Assembly (NCBI GenBank): GCA_049514435.1
Contig: JBEKVB010000004.1
Coordinates: 106,334 to 170,333 of the forward strand
Direction: 5' to 3'
Length of the DNA stretch: 64,000 nt
Origin: UBA4810 sp002479215
Lineage (GTDB): Bacteria; Desulfobacterota; Syntrophia; Syntrophales; Smithellaceae
Position 1 is the stretch's first letter. Each line of letters opens with the position of its first letter. Shown here in pieces: positions 49,724 through 58,962 of the stretch. Made by a program: the position numbers and the translations under genes. Under the pieces are notes generated by a model, which made no database searches, was not told the DNA's origin, and saw only the letters and a list, made by a program, of their open reading frames with translations.

Positions 49724-51139
49724 TTAGCGTCTATCGTTGTTAAATCTATCGAATTCATGCATCATTAAGTTATATTTTCGAACAGCTTCATTGCGACGAC
49801 TCATCGCCTTATTGTATACTTCAACATAATGCCTGTTATACCTTCTCTCCAGCCAATCTTTTTCAGCGGCTGTTAAATTAGTATCACTCATTGAATGATG
49901 GGGAAAAACACTTTTAAAAAGTTGTTCGCGATTGCGTTCCACGTCTTCACGAGCTTCTCTTTCCGGATTAATAGCCTCCGGATTGCCGCCGATCTGTTCG
50001 AGTACCCACTTTTCGAACTTGCCTCTATCCAAAGAACCGTCCGGGCGCGAAACCAGCATTCCCGTTTTCCAGTCAACAAAAGAAATCTGTCCGTTGGAAT
50101 CTGCGTAACAATAGACATCGCGTCGTTGTGAGGTTTTAAACGACCCGTCAGTAGTCTGACTTGCCGCAGTCAAAGTACCGTTTTTTAGATCAATCAATCT
50201 TTCCGCAGCCACACAAAAATTCAAGTTTTGTCCCTGCCGGTACTGAAAAGTGGCAATTCCAATCACCTCTCCCCGCATATTAAGAAGTGGGCCGCCGCTG
50301 TTGCCCGGGGATACAGGTGCCGTAATCTGAATATATTTTATTTTTTGCTGGTTGCTCCGTACCGCAGAGACAATACCGTCCGAAACTGTCTGCTCCAGGC
50401 CTAAAGGATTGCCAATGACAAAAATCTTTTCACCGACTTCCGGAAGATTTCCGGTCAAGATTACAGGAAACGCTTCACTTGCCGGCGCATCCGAAGAAGC
50501 GATTACCAAATCACCATCCTGATCTTCCGCGATAATGCCGTTTATTTTATAAACATTGCCCAATGCAGTTTTGATTTCTGCCTTACTGGTATCAGACAAG
50601 ACATGCTTATTGGTAACAATATATCCCTGATCGTTGATAAAGAAACCACTGCCTATCCCTATTGCCGTTTTAACGACGACTACGCTGTACCTGTTTCTTC
50701 TAATAATTTCCGAAAGAGACAGCTCTTCTTTTTGCTGGATATTGGTTGGAGAACGTTCCTGCATCTTGATTTCCTGTGTGTGATTTTGTTGATTTTGCTT
50801 CGCTGTTTCAGTAGAAGAATCCGTAAGCCTCGGAATGTTTACTTCATTTTTTTCTTTCCGGATATTTTTCCCTAAAAAAGGAACTACAAAAGAATTAAGC
50901 AATGCTATAGCAACAACAATTACAAGTATATAAAGCAATTTACGTTCGAGGCTTGATCCGGTAGTATGGGTTGACTGGCCAGATGCAGGCTCAGTTGCTT
51001 TTTTAGTGATCTCCTCTTTTTCCACAACAGGGCTGGGCTTCCATTTTTCGTAAATAATGCCGCACTTGGGACATTCCACCGGATTAATTATTTCATCTCT
51101 TTTCGTTCTTTCGTAGCCACAATGTGGACATATAGTCAT
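49724..51139 (-). CDS. Membrane-anchored S1C serine protease with zinc-ribbon
   Basis: A 471-aa protein. An N-terminal zinc-ribbon (CPHC and CPKC, residues 4-26) faces the cytoplasm, then a single transmembrane helix (KLLYILVIVVAIALLNSFVV, about 67-88). The DegP-like protease domain follows, with H179 (VTNKHV), D210 (DQDGDLVIA) and S281 (SPGNSGGP). No PDZ domain is seen. The C-terminal part (DVYCYADSNGQISFVDWKTG) resembles a DUF4124-like module, ending in a helical tail. It probably acts in envelope stress, with the ribbon as a sensor or partner site (inference). Confidence 0.88.
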   Translation of the reverse strand: MTICPHCGYERTKRDEIINPVECPKCGIIYEKWKPSPVVEKEEITKKATEPASGQSTHTTGSSLERKLLYILVIVVAIALLNSFVVPFLGKNIRKEKNEVNIPRLTDSSTETAKQNQQNHTQEIKMQERSPTNIQQKEELSLSEIIRRNRYSVVVVKTAIGIGSGFFINDQGYIVTNKHVLSDTSKAEIKTALGNVYKINGIIAEDQDGDLVIASSDAPASEAFPVILTGNLPEVGEKIFVIGNPLGLEQTVSDGIVSAVRSNQQKIKYIQITAPVSPGNSGGPLLNMRGEVIGIATFQYRQGQNLNFCVAAERLIDLKNGTLTAASQTTDGSFKTSQRRDVYCYADSNGQISFVDWKTGMLVSRPDGSLDRGKFEKWVLEQIGGNPEAINPEREAREDVERNREQLFKSVFPHHSMSDTNLTAAEKDWLERRYNRHYVEVYNKAMSRRNEAVRKYNLMMHEFDRFNNDRR

Positions 51140-51401
51140 TGCCGATTCCTAAGAATAGATATTTTTTATTTCCTGAAGGAAATTATTTACCGCTTCATTT
51201 AAATGATATTAAGATATACTATTATATTATTTTTACAGGCAAATTCAACATTAATATTTTAAGCAAGGCATGGCATAGCAGCCCTATAGATAAATTTTGA
51301 ACCGTCTTAATACAGTCTACATAAGACAATTTCCATTGACTTGCCTGGAGGATATATAATATTTATATACAAGGAGTTAAGTTATAAATAGGGTGATTAT
51401 C

Positions 51402-53090
51402 ATGATTGATCGCAAGCAACCAGTCCATCCACTCGGAACCAAAGCCCGTGTTCTGCTGACAAGTGTCTTTGGACCATATGCTCAGGATGACGAATACGGA
51501 AGCCGGAAGATTAACCCGATGGAACTTTATGAAAATCAGGTAACCCGGGTTCAAGGCGGATTTTCTCTGCGTATGTTTCACCGCTCCTTTGGTCTGATGA
51601 TGATTCAAGCTAATCTGGAAGCGCCCTGCACATTCATGGATTTTCCCACGCTTGACGGCTTTATTGAAGAAATCAGCCATCGTACCTACGACATTATCGG
51701 TATCAGCGCTATTCTCCCGAACATCGGCAAAGCCAAAAAGATGTGCGAATTGATCCGGCAGCATCAGCCCGCAGCCAAGATCGTTATCGGCGGGCATATC
51801 ACCAACAAAGAAGGTCTTGATCAGATTATTGATGCGGACATTATTGTTCGCGGCGAGGGTATCCGGTGGTTTCAGCGTTATCTCGGGCAGGATGACAAGG
51901 CTCCTATCAAACACCCCATAACCCTTTCCGGATTTGGCGGGCGAATGATGGGGGTGCGTTTGGGCCATCGACCGGGTGGCATTGCGGCTATTCTGATTCC
52001 CTCTGTCGGCTGTCCCGTCGGCTGCAATTTTTGTTCTACTTCGGCGTTGTTTGGCGGTAAAGGCAATTTCATCAATTTTTATGAGACAGGTGATGAACTC
52101 TTTGCGATCATGTGCAAAATAGAAGAAAAACTCAAGGTGCACTCCTTCTTTGTCCTGGATGAAAATTTTCTCCTCCACAAAAAAAGAGCGCTCAGATTAC
52201 TGGAGCTGATGGAAAAAAACAATAAAAGCTGGGCCATCTTCGTGTTCGCCTCCGCCAGGGTCGTGCAATCCTATACTATTGATCAATTGGTGAGGCTGGG
52301 TATCAGCTGGATCTGGATGGGGATGGAAGGGGAAGAAAGTGCCTACGATAAACTGAAGGGAGTAGATACACGCGCCCTGGTCAAACTTCTGCAATCTCAT
52401 GGTACCCGTGTCCTGGGCTCCTCAATTATTGGTCTGGAAAACCACAGACCGAAAAATATAGATGCGATCATTGATTATGCCATTAGCCACGAAACTGTTT
52501 TTCACCAATTCATGCTTTATTCACCCATTCCAGGCACCCCTCTGTATGAAAAGCATAAGCAGGATGGCACGCTTTTACCTGAAGCGGAATTCTCCTATGC
52601 AGATGGTCATGGACAATACCGCTTTAATTACCATCATCTATATATTAAAGACGGACAGGAAGAACAATATCTTTTGGATGCTTTTTTATGTGACTATAAA
52701 GCCAATGGCCCCAGCTTGCTTCGCCTGATCAGGGTGCTGCTCAATGGATGGCAGATGCACAAGGATCATCCCAGCAAACGGGTTCGGAAACGTATTGCCT
52801 GGGAGGTATCCCCGGTTCGTTCGATGTATGCCGGTGCTGTATGGGCTATGCGGAAATTTTATCGCCAAAATAAACCGCTTCAAGATAAGGCAGATAAATT
52901 ACTGAAGGATATTTATGCCACGTTCGGATGGAAAACGCGCCTCCTTGCGCCTCTTTTGGGAAGCTTCGCCTATTTTACACTGAAGAAGGAAGAACAGCGG
53001 CTGTCTGCAGGTTGGATATACGAACCCAGTTGTTTCTATGAACAGAATCCGGAAGCGCAGGCTTTGGAGCAGTCCAACAGCTTTTCATAA
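51402..53090 (+). CDS. B12-binding radical SAM protein
   Basis: A 562-aa enzyme. The cobalamin-binding-like domain (about 60-165) includes YDIIGISAILPNIGKAKKMC and IVIGGHITNKEG. The radical SAM core has GCPVGCNFC (C204, C208, C211), then FVLDENFLLHKKRALRLLEL and GISWIWMGMEGEESAY. A C-terminal helical extension of about 150 residues is present. ATG 51402 is preferred over a GTG nine bases upstream. The substrate is unknown; relatives act on lipids, hopanoids or cofactors. It stands alone. Confidence 0.85.
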   Translation: MIDRKQPVHPLGTKARVLLTSVFGPYAQDDEYGSRKINPMELYENQVTRVQGGFSLRMFHRSFGLMMIQANLEAPCTFMDFPTLDGFIEEISHRTYDIIGISAILPNIGKAKKMCELIRQHQPAAKIVIGGHITNKEGLDQIIDADIIVRGEGIRWFQRYLGQDDKAPIKHPITLSGFGGRMMGVRLGHRPGGIAAILIPSVGCPVGCNFCSTSALFGGKGNFINFYETGDELFAIMCKIEEKLKVHSFFVLDENFLLHKKRALRLLELMEKNNKSWAIFVFASARVVQSYTIDQLVRLGISWIWMGMEGEESAYDKLKGVDTRALVKLLQSHGTRVLGSSIIGLENHRPKNIDAIIDYAISHETVFHQFMLYSPIPGTPLYEKHKQDGTLLPEAEFSYADGHGQYRFNYHHLYIKDGQEEQYLLDAFLCDYKANGPSLLRLIRVLLNGWQMHKDHPSKRVRKRIAWEVSPVRSMYAGAVWAMRKFYRQNKPLQDKADKLLKDIYATFGWKTRLLAPLLGSFAYFTLKKEEQRLSAGWIYEPSCFYEQNPEAQALEQSNSFS

Positions 53091-53207
53091 TACCGGGAAA
53101 TCCGTATAAAACAAGTTGTCCTATTTTGGCCTTAGGCCAATGTATGGAGCAAGCTAATCGGAAATAAGGGATTATGTTGACTACATCTACAAGTCAACAA
53201 CCTCAGG

Positions 53208-53381
53208 GTGGAAAATGAATTACGTATTACCATTTCGAACCTTCAACGATGCACCCTCGTCAATGAACTGGTATGGCGTCCTCATTTTTCTAAAGCGGTA
53301 AATCAAGATGGCGGTTTTGCGGTGTGGAAAACAGCTGGGTCATTCAATACCACTGATATAGATGCGATTATTCAAGATTGA
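53208..53381 (+). CDS. Possible small protein or gene remnant
   Basis: A 57-aa frame with a GTG start: MENELRITISNLQRCTLVNE, then LVWRPHFSKAVNQDGGFAVW, then KTAGSFNTTDIDAIIQD. The composition looks protein-like, but there is no strong Shine-Dalgarno site and the family is not recognised. Upstream DNA has a small palindrome TTGGCCTTAGGCCAA (about 53127-53141). It could be a remnant of a larger gene between two active operons. Confidence 0.3.
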   Translation: MENELRITISNLQRCTLVNELVWRPHFSKAVNQDGGFAVWKTAGSFNTTDIDAIIQD

Positions 53382-53420
53382 AACAGGGAACAATGTAAGT
53401 ATTCCGTAATGAAAATATAA

Positions 53421-53450
53421 GAAAAACGGCGCCTGAAAATTTCCGGCGCC
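53421..53450 (-). terminator. Intrinsic terminator of the CoA-transferase gene
   Basis: On the minus strand GGCGCC-N11-GGCGCC (53450-53428) is followed by GTTTTTC (53427-53421), a hairpin plus T-run about 50 bases after the stop codon. Confidence 0.85.
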
Positions 53451-53497
53451 TCTAGATAAAATCTACTCAAAAATCATCTGACAAAGGAAGTGAGTAA

Positions 53498-54808
53498 TCA
53501 GATCAACTTTACTTCTTTGGCTTCTTTCATCAGCTTGTCGCGGAAATCAGGATGAGCAATGCTAATCATTTCTTTCACTCTGTTCGATATTGATTTACAG
53601 CGTAAGTTTACCGCTCCGTATTCAGTAACGATGTAGTCAATATCTGAACGCGGCGTGGTTACTACAGCACCGGGAGGCAAAGCAGCTGTAATTCGGGAAA
53701 GTACAGTGCCGTCTTGTTTCTTCGCAGTGGATTCCAGAGTGAGGAACGATTTTCCACCTTTGGAAAGTCTGGCGCCGCGAACGAAGTTCAATTGACCGCC
53801 GGTAGCGCTGAATTGGTGAAAGCCAATGGATTCGGAGCAAACTTGACCGGTGAGGTCGCACATAAGGGCGTTGTTGATGGCGACGAATTTATCATTGCTG
53901 CCGATAACGTTTTCATTATTGATGTAAGAGAGCGCGTACGCCTTCAACACTTTGTTCTTATTCATAAAATCGTATAACTTTTTCGAGCCGATTCCGAAAG
54001 AAATCGTTATTTCACCCGGATGCAAAGTTTTTTTGCTGCCGTTAACAATACCCTTTTCCGCCAGAGCAACCATGGAATCAACAAACATTTCGGTGTGGAT
54101 ACCCAGGTTTTTATGATTTTCCAGATAGAATCCAACGGCATTACCAAGGCCGCCAACACCGATCTGAATGGTGGAACCGTCCTCAATATAGGGGATTATA
54201 TTATGGGCAATTGTCTTTTCCATATCGGTAAGAGGAATGGAGGGCAATTCGGGAATTTTATGATCCTGCTCGCAGATATAATCCACGTCAGCTACATTAA
54301 CAAAAGCTTCCTTGCTGCCATAAACATAGGGCACTTCATGGTTCACCTGAATAATAACTTTTTTGGCCAGTTTTGTCGCCTGATGTCCATTGAAAGTGCC
54401 GAGAAGACCAAGGCTCATGTTGCCTTTTTCGTCGGGCACGGATACCTCAGCTATAAATACATCAGGCTTGAGGGTATTTTCTGTAAACCAAGCAGTGTCG
54501 CCAAAGTGGTAAGATATTATATCGATATTTCCCTGATCGACAAATTTTCTTTCAATTGGACCCATAAAAAAAGTCGTATACCCGATACGACCCTTGAATT
54601 CTCCCTTAAAACATTCGAATGGGTACAGAAGAAGGGCCGAAAACATCATAACATTACTTAATTCATTTTTTCGTTTACAGATGGCATTGATGACATCTAC
54701 CGGAGCACTGCACACCGGAGTGAAATAAACCTGATCATTGGATTTAATGACTGCTGCGGCATCTTCCACTGACACTAACTTTTTCTTATAATCATCCTTC
54801 CAACTCAT
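53498..54808 (-). CDS. Acetyl-CoA hydrolase/4-hydroxybutyrate CoA-transferase family enzyme
   Basis: A 436-aa family I CoA-transferase (Cat1/AbfT-like) that moves CoA between acyl-CoA and a carboxylate such as acetate. Visible motifs: DVFIAEVSVPDEKGNMSLGL, TIQIGVGGLGNAVGFYLENH, LGIHTEMFVDSMVALAEKGI (active-site Glu region) and the C-terminal SIGFHQFSATGGQLNFVRGA. The length is normal. It shares a leftward unit with the GntP-like permease, 143 bases upstream. Together with the two-component genes further upstream this suggests regulated uptake and activation of a short-chain acid. Confidence 0.92.
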   Translation of the reverse strand: MSWKDDYKKKLVSVEDAAAVIKSNDQVYFTPVCSAPVDVINAICKRKNELSNVMMFSALLLYPFECFKGEFKGRIGYTTFFMGPIERKFVDQGNIDIISYHFGDTAWFTENTLKPDVFIAEVSVPDEKGNMSLGLLGTFNGHQATKLAKKVIIQVNHEVPYVYGSKEAFVNVADVDYICEQDHKIPELPSIPLTDMEKTIAHNIIPYIEDGSTIQIGVGGLGNAVGFYLENHKNLGIHTEMFVDSMVALAEKGIVNGSKKTLHPGEITISFGIGSKKLYDFMNKNKVLKAYALSYINNENVIGSNDKFVAINNALMCDLTGQVCSESIGFHQFSATGGQLNFVRGARLSKGGKSFLTLESTAKKQDGTVLSRITAALPPGAVVTTPRSDIDYIVTEYGAVNLRCKSISNRVKEMISIAHPDFRDKLMKEAKEVKLI

Positions 54809-54890
54809 TTTTCCCTCTTAGTATGTCAAAGAATTTTTTCAAAAACCATGCTCATTTTTAATCGCTGCCGGAACATCCGATTTTGCAAAT

Positions 54891-54945
54891 GTCTCGTATC
54901 GGGGCAGGTCCGTCCTGACCATGTAAGTCAGGACGGAAACGAGAC
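54891..54945 (-). terminator. Large inverted repeat between permease and CoA-transferase genes
   Basis: The inner stem TCCGTCCTGAC (54909-54919) pairs perfectly with GTCAGGACGGA (54927-54937). An outer stem GTCTCGT (54891-54897) pairs with ACGAGAC (54939-54945). There is no T-run, so it is an attenuator or processing site rather than a full terminator. Confidence 0.7.
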
Positions 54946-54951
54946 AGACTC

Positions 54952-56268
54952 TTAGTAAATCAGAATTCCCAGAGGAATACAGATAATGAGCGCAATCAAT
55001 GTCGCAACGATGTGTCCCCAAAAAACATGTTTGTATGCGTTGACATGAGTCAAACCGGCAACGGCGAGAATTGTAATGATAACACCGTTATGGGGCATAG
55101 CATCAAAACAACCGGAAGACATGGCCACAATTCGATGTGCCAGTTCGGGGCTGATACCAAGAGCAAGGTATTTGGGAACTAATGTTTCCAATACAATTCC
55201 CATACCGCCGGAAGCTGAACCAGTGATAGCGGCCATCAGATTTGTGGCAACGGCAAGAGAAATAATTGGATTAAACGGTAGAGTTAACAGCCAGGTGGAA
55301 ACAACCTTGAATCCAGCTGTAGCCGCAACAGCCATACCGTAACCGACGTCGGCGCACGTATTGATTATCGGAATAGCCATATTGATGGCGCCTTTGGTCA
55401 AGGTATCTACTATATTAGAATACCGACTCCAGAATAAAATCGCGCAAGCAAGGGCACCAGCGGCCAATGAATAGATAATATCCAGTTTTATTACAGGAAC
55501 ATTTAAAAAGACCAGAACGACAGCCATAGGAAGCAAGCTCAACCAAACGTTAGGCATATCTTCTACTTCGGTGCTTTCAGCAATAATTCCAACGCCGCTA
55601 GGTGGAACATAAACTTCGCCTTTTTCTTTAACTTTATTTAAGCAGTATTTCATATATAGAAGATTAAGTATGGCTACGACTACAGCAGCCAAAAGGCCAA
55701 GCAGTGGAGCGGCCATTGCCGTTGTATGCATATATTTGGTCGGCATGATGTTCTGGATTGACGGAGAACCGGGAAGCATAGTCATTGTTATGGTCGCAGC
55801 GCCAAAAACGAAGGAAAGCATGAATAAATGCCAGGGAATATTTGCTTCTTTCCAGAGAGATCGTGCAATCGGCAGAACGGTGAAAATAACGACAAAAAGA
55901 CTGACGCCACCATAAGTTAAAACCATACAAACAACAGAAAAAGAAACAAGCACGCGCATCGGGTTACCGCTTCCTCCGATTAACTTAATAATCGATTGGG
56001 CGATGGAACGGGCAGCGCCACTGTCTTCCATAAATTTGCCGAAGATTGTGCCCAACAAAAAGATGAGATAAAATTTGCCGGCGTAGTTGGTAAACCCTTT
56101 CATGTAAGGCCCGGTGAGAGTTTCCAAAACATTCAGGTTCGAAAACAAGGCTGCAATAACGGCAGCCAGTGGCGCAATCACAATGATGTGCCACCCTCTC
56201 AAGGCAAGGATAACGATAAAAGCTAATGATACAACAATTCCGATGGTACTGATGGTATTTAAATCCAT
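54952..56268 (-). CDS. GntP-family carboxylate:proton symporter
   Basis: A 438-aa membrane protein with about 12 helices. The N-terminus TISTIGIVVSLAFIVILALR, then GWHIIVIAPLAAVIAALFSN, and KFYLIFLLGTIFGKFMEDSG, then ARSIAQSIIKLIGG, are GntP-like. MLPGSPSIQNIMPTKYM is a family hallmark, and the C-terminal region has GMGIVLETLVPKYLALGISP and PHNGVIITILAVAGLTH. Gene context with a CoA-transferase points to a short-chain or hydroxy acid as substrate. It is first gene of the unit, with the shared regulatory hairpin 59-98 bases upstream. Confidence 0.88.
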   Translation of the reverse strand: MDLNTISTIGIVVSLAFIVILALRGWHIIVIAPLAAVIAALFSNLNVLETLTGPYMKGFTNYAGKFYLIFLLGTIFGKFMEDSGAARSIAQSIIKLIGGSGNPMRVLVSFSVVCMVLTYGGVSLFVVIFTVLPIARSLWKEANIPWHLFMLSFVFGAATITMTMLPGSPSIQNIMPTKYMHTTAMAAPLLGLLAAVVVAILNLLYMKYCLNKVKEKGEVYVPPSGVGIIAESTEVEDMPNVWLSLLPMAVVLVFLNVPVIKLDIIYSLAAGALACAILFWSRYSNIVDTLTKGAINMAIPIINTCADVGYGMAVAATAGFKVVSTWLLTLPFNPIISLAVATNLMAAITGSASGGMGIVLETLVPKYLALGISPELAHRIVAMSSGCFDAMPHNGVIITILAVAGLTHVNAYKHVFWGHIVATLIALIICIPLGILIY

Positions 56269-56326
56269 AAAACCCTCCTTCGTATAAAGTTATGTTTTCT
56301 TGTTAAATAAGAAGGGCAAAAAAACA

Positions 56327-56366
56327 ATGGGGGAATAGCCCCATTTAAGGGTGGGGATTTTCCTAC
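56327..56366 (-). promoter_or_regulatory. Conserved hairpin element A upstream of the permease
   Basis: Read on the minus strand: GTAGGAAAATCCCCACCCTT, then AAATGGGGCTATTCCCCCAT. CCCCA and TGGGG form a stem. A related element with the same order (GTAGG, CCCC, AAA, GGGG, CC) lies upstream of the second CoA-transferase locus at 60286-60325. It is a candidate target of the adjacent NarL-type response regulator. Confidence 0.55.
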
Positions 56367-56480
56367 TTTTTTGAATTAATACTATTTTGTTTCAAAGGCT
56401 AACGAAGAGATAAGGAGGATGCTTGGGCAGGGGTATTACTAACAGGTCGAGGAAACCTAAGAAAGAGAAATGCTATAAGA

Positions 56481-57149
56481 TCAATCTTCCCAAAGATCAG
56501 GATCAACAACACCAATTTTGATAGCATACTTCATCAGCCCCAGACGGTCATGAATACCTAATTTATTCATGATACTTGTATGGTGTTTTTCTACTGTTTT
56601 TGGACTAACAAAGAGGATTTCTCCAATCTGTCCAGTAGAGTTTCCCTGAGCGGCCAAGCGAAAAACTTGTTGTTCCCTTTCAGAGAGAAGATCATAGCCG
56701 CCCAATGCTGGGCTGCTTTTCCGGCGTTTAGCGTAGGCACAAATTACTTCGGTACGCAGCTTAGAGCTGAGAAAATACTCGCCACGATAGGCTGCCCTTA
56801 TCGCTTCCAAAATGTCCGAACTTGGTGAGGCTTTGAGAACATAACCCAAAGCTCCTGCTGCAAGAACCTGCTGAACATAGGTTTCCTTGGAATGCATGGA
56901 CAAGACAACAACTTGCGTTTTGAGAACTGATTTCTTAATCAGGCTGACTACCTCCAGCCCGTTTAATTGCGGCATGGCGATATCGAGAAGAAGTACATCG
57001 GGATGAAGCACTTTTACTTTTTCTATAGCCTGTTTTCCATCTTCTACTTCTCCAATAACTTCTAAATCTTTTTGGTCACTGAAGAGTTGTCTCAATCCCG
57101 CCCGTACGATGGCATGATCATCGGCAATCAAAATTTTTATTTTGCCCAT
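56481..57149 (-). CDS. NarL/LuxR-family response regulator
   Basis: A 222-aa regulator. The receiver domain has D10/D11 and the phospho-acceptor D56 (VLLLDIAMP), with conserved T/S and K positions (VVVLSMHSKET, YVLKASPSSD). The C-terminal LuxR HTH is LLSEREQQVFRLAAQGNSTG, then QIGEILFVSPKTVEKHHTSI. It ends GIHDRLGLMKYAIKIGVVDP. It lies nine bases after the kinase stop, so the pair is co-expressed. A C-terminal relic of a paralogue lies at 60037. Confidence 0.93.
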   Translation of the reverse strand: MGKIKILIADDHAIVRAGLRQLFSDQKDLEVIGEVEDGKQAIEKVKVLHPDVLLLDIAMPQLNGLEVVSLIKKSVLKTQVVVLSMHSKETYVQQVLAAGALGYVLKASPSSDILEAIRAAYRGEYFLSSKLRTEVICAYAKRRKSSPALGGYDLLSEREQQVFRLAAQGNSTGQIGEILFVSPKTVEKHHTSIMNKLGIHDRLGLMKYAIKIGVVDPDLWED

Positions 57150-57158
57150 CTTTCCCTC

Positions 57159-58676
57159 TTAAGTTAAAGGTAATTCTATCCGGATGGTTGTTCCTTTGCG
57201 CGGAGAGGATGTTATATCAATATTCCCGCGCAAAAATGTTACTCTTTCCCTCATACTCGACAGGCCGATACCGCGGGATTTCATGTTCTTAGGTAAACCT
57301 CCAACTGATTGCTGATAGCCAATACCGTTATCCTTGATAATAAAGATGACTAAAGGATAGCTGTAGGTCAACATGATATTAACTGCTGCGGCTTGAGCGT
57401 GTTTTTTAACATTCGCCAAACATTCCTGGCATATTCTGTAGAGCACTGTTTCAATTTCTGCATTTAGCCTCTTTTTGAATCCTCTTGCTTCAAATTCAAT
57501 TTTAATGCCGGGCTGGCGTTCACTGAACTCGTTTATATACCATTCTAGGGCGGGGATTAGTCCTAAGTGGTCCAACAAATCGGGACGCAAATAAGAAGTT
57601 GTTTTACGCACTACATCTGCAAGTTTTTCCACTTTGGTGATCAGGCTATTGCATCTCTTTTTTTCTTCCTTCAAGCCACCCGGCAAAGATTTTTGCAGCA
57701 CTTCCAGATCAAAGTGCAATGTTGTCAAAGATTGGCCAAATTCATCATGGATATCAGCAGCAATGCGTTTACGTTCCTTCTCCCCTTCTTCAATAAGCTT
57801 TTGTGGGAGCCTCCGCATCTCTTCTTCTGCTAGTTTACGCTGAGTTATATCAATGAAATTACCAATAACCGCAGACAGTCCCAGATATGGCGCATGTGCT
57901 GCCCGCATCTCAACCCAAATTAACGAACCATCCTTTTTTATTACCCGAAAAGGATAGTGATCGGGGAAAAAATCAGTCTTTTCTCTTTTTAAGCCTCTTT
58001 CCTTAACTAAATGCCTATCTTCCGGATGAACGACTACCCAAAATGGCTTGCCAACAATTTCTTCCGGCGAGTCATAGCCGAGCATTTCCGCAAGGCGACG
58101 ATTTGCATAACAAAAGCGTTTTTTTTGATGAATAAAAATTGCGGCTAGAGAATTTTCGGCGACAGTTCTATATTTTTCTTCGGATTCCAAAAGCGCTCTT
58201 TGGGCTTGCTTACGGCTCGTAATATCCAAAATAAACCCTTCATATCCATCTATTACTCCTTTTTTATTGTAGTGTGCCGTCGCTGTTAACTGAACATCAA
58301 TAATGGAACCATTTTTTCGTCGGAATTGTGTTTCAAAATCCCGCACAAAACCTGTCTTGTTAACTTTTTTTTGGAATATATTCCGATCAGCAGGATCAGC
58401 GTAAAGAAAACGAGGGGCTTCCAGTCCAATGATATCGCTGCGGTTCTTATAACCTAAAATATCTACGCCTGCTCTATTTACGTCAAGGAAAAAGCCATTA
58501 TAGTCGGTACGATAAGCCATTACCGGAGAATATTCGAAGATATGACGATACGTTCTTTCCGATTCTTCTAGCTCTTTTGCAGCAATTTTATGAACCTTGA
58601 TTTCTTTTTCCAGTTTCTGGATTTTTTTTTGCAGGACTCCATACGCATTTTTATAATCCATATATGAACTTGCCAT
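57159..58676 (-). CDS. PAS-PAS sensor histidine kinase (HisKA_3, NarX-like)
   Basis: A 505-aa kinase. An N-terminal coiled coil (KKIQKLEKEIKVHKIAAKEL) is followed by PAS 1 (about 40-160) and PAS 2 (about 165-285). The dimerisation domain is RKRIAADIHDEFGQSLTTLH, with the phospho-acceptor H310. The HATPase domain shows ECLANVKKHAQA (N box), FIIKDNGIGY (G1) and GIGLSSMRERV (G2). There are no transmembrane helices, so the signal is cytoplasmic, perhaps an acyl-CoA, redox or organic-acid cue (inference). It is partner of the downstream response regulator. Confidence 0.92.
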   Translation of the reverse strand: MASSYMDYKNAYGVLQKKIQKLEKEIKVHKIAAKELEESERTYRHIFEYSPVMAYRTDYNGFFLDVNRAGVDILGYKNRSDIIGLEAPRFLYADPADRNIFQKKVNKTGFVRDFETQFRRKNGSIIDVQLTATAHYNKKGVIDGYEGFILDITSRKQAQRALLESEEKYRTVAENSLAAIFIHQKKRFCYANRRLAEMLGYDSPEEIVGKPFWVVVHPEDRHLVKERGLKREKTDFFPDHYPFRVIKKDGSLIWVEMRAAHAPYLGLSAVIGNFIDITQRKLAEEEMRRLPQKLIEEGEKERKRIAADIHDEFGQSLTTLHFDLEVLQKSLPGGLKEEKKRCNSLITKVEKLADVVRKTTSYLRPDLLDHLGLIPALEWYINEFSERQPGIKIEFEARGFKKRLNAEIETVLYRICQECLANVKKHAQAAAVNIMLTYSYPLVIFIIKDNGIGYQQSVGGLPKNMKSRGIGLSSMRERVTFLRGNIDITSSPRKGTTIRIELPLT

Positions 58677-58962
58677 TTAAGATTGATCAGAACTAGCTTT
58701 TGCGGGGTTGAATTATATGTTGGGTGGTTTTGTTTGTCAATGAAATATTGTTGTAAAACACGATCCTTACTGCTGATGATCATCGAGGCAATGTACGCAG
58801 TTGCTTGTTTTTAGAGAGGACAGTTCGAACAACGCTTATCAACGCTCATTTCCCTAATCAGCAAATTGTGATTGAAAAAGTCCTTGCCATCTGATTGGAA
58901 TAGATACTATCTAGCAAGGAAAAAATATAAACTGCGACTGTAAGCTAATGGAGGTTGTTTTA

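Noticed and set aside
51336..51360. Promoter TTGACT...TATAAT before the second B12-radical SAM gene
   Set aside because: The spacer is only 13 bases, too short for a standard sigma70 promoter.
51363..52178. 271-residue open frame on the minus strand inside the radical SAM gene
   Set aside because: It lies wholly opposite a well-supported enzyme with cluster and B12 motifs; the translation shows no family pattern and there is no ribosome-binding site.
54020..54661. 213-residue plus-strand frame inside the CoA-transferase gene
   Set aside because: It is antisense to a conserved gene; composition is shadow-like and no domain is visible.
58740..58900. Possible response-regulator N-terminal relic (frame LTADDHRGNVRS)
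   Set aside because: Only the ADDH-like string matches; the rest has no receiver-domain pattern, so chance is likely.
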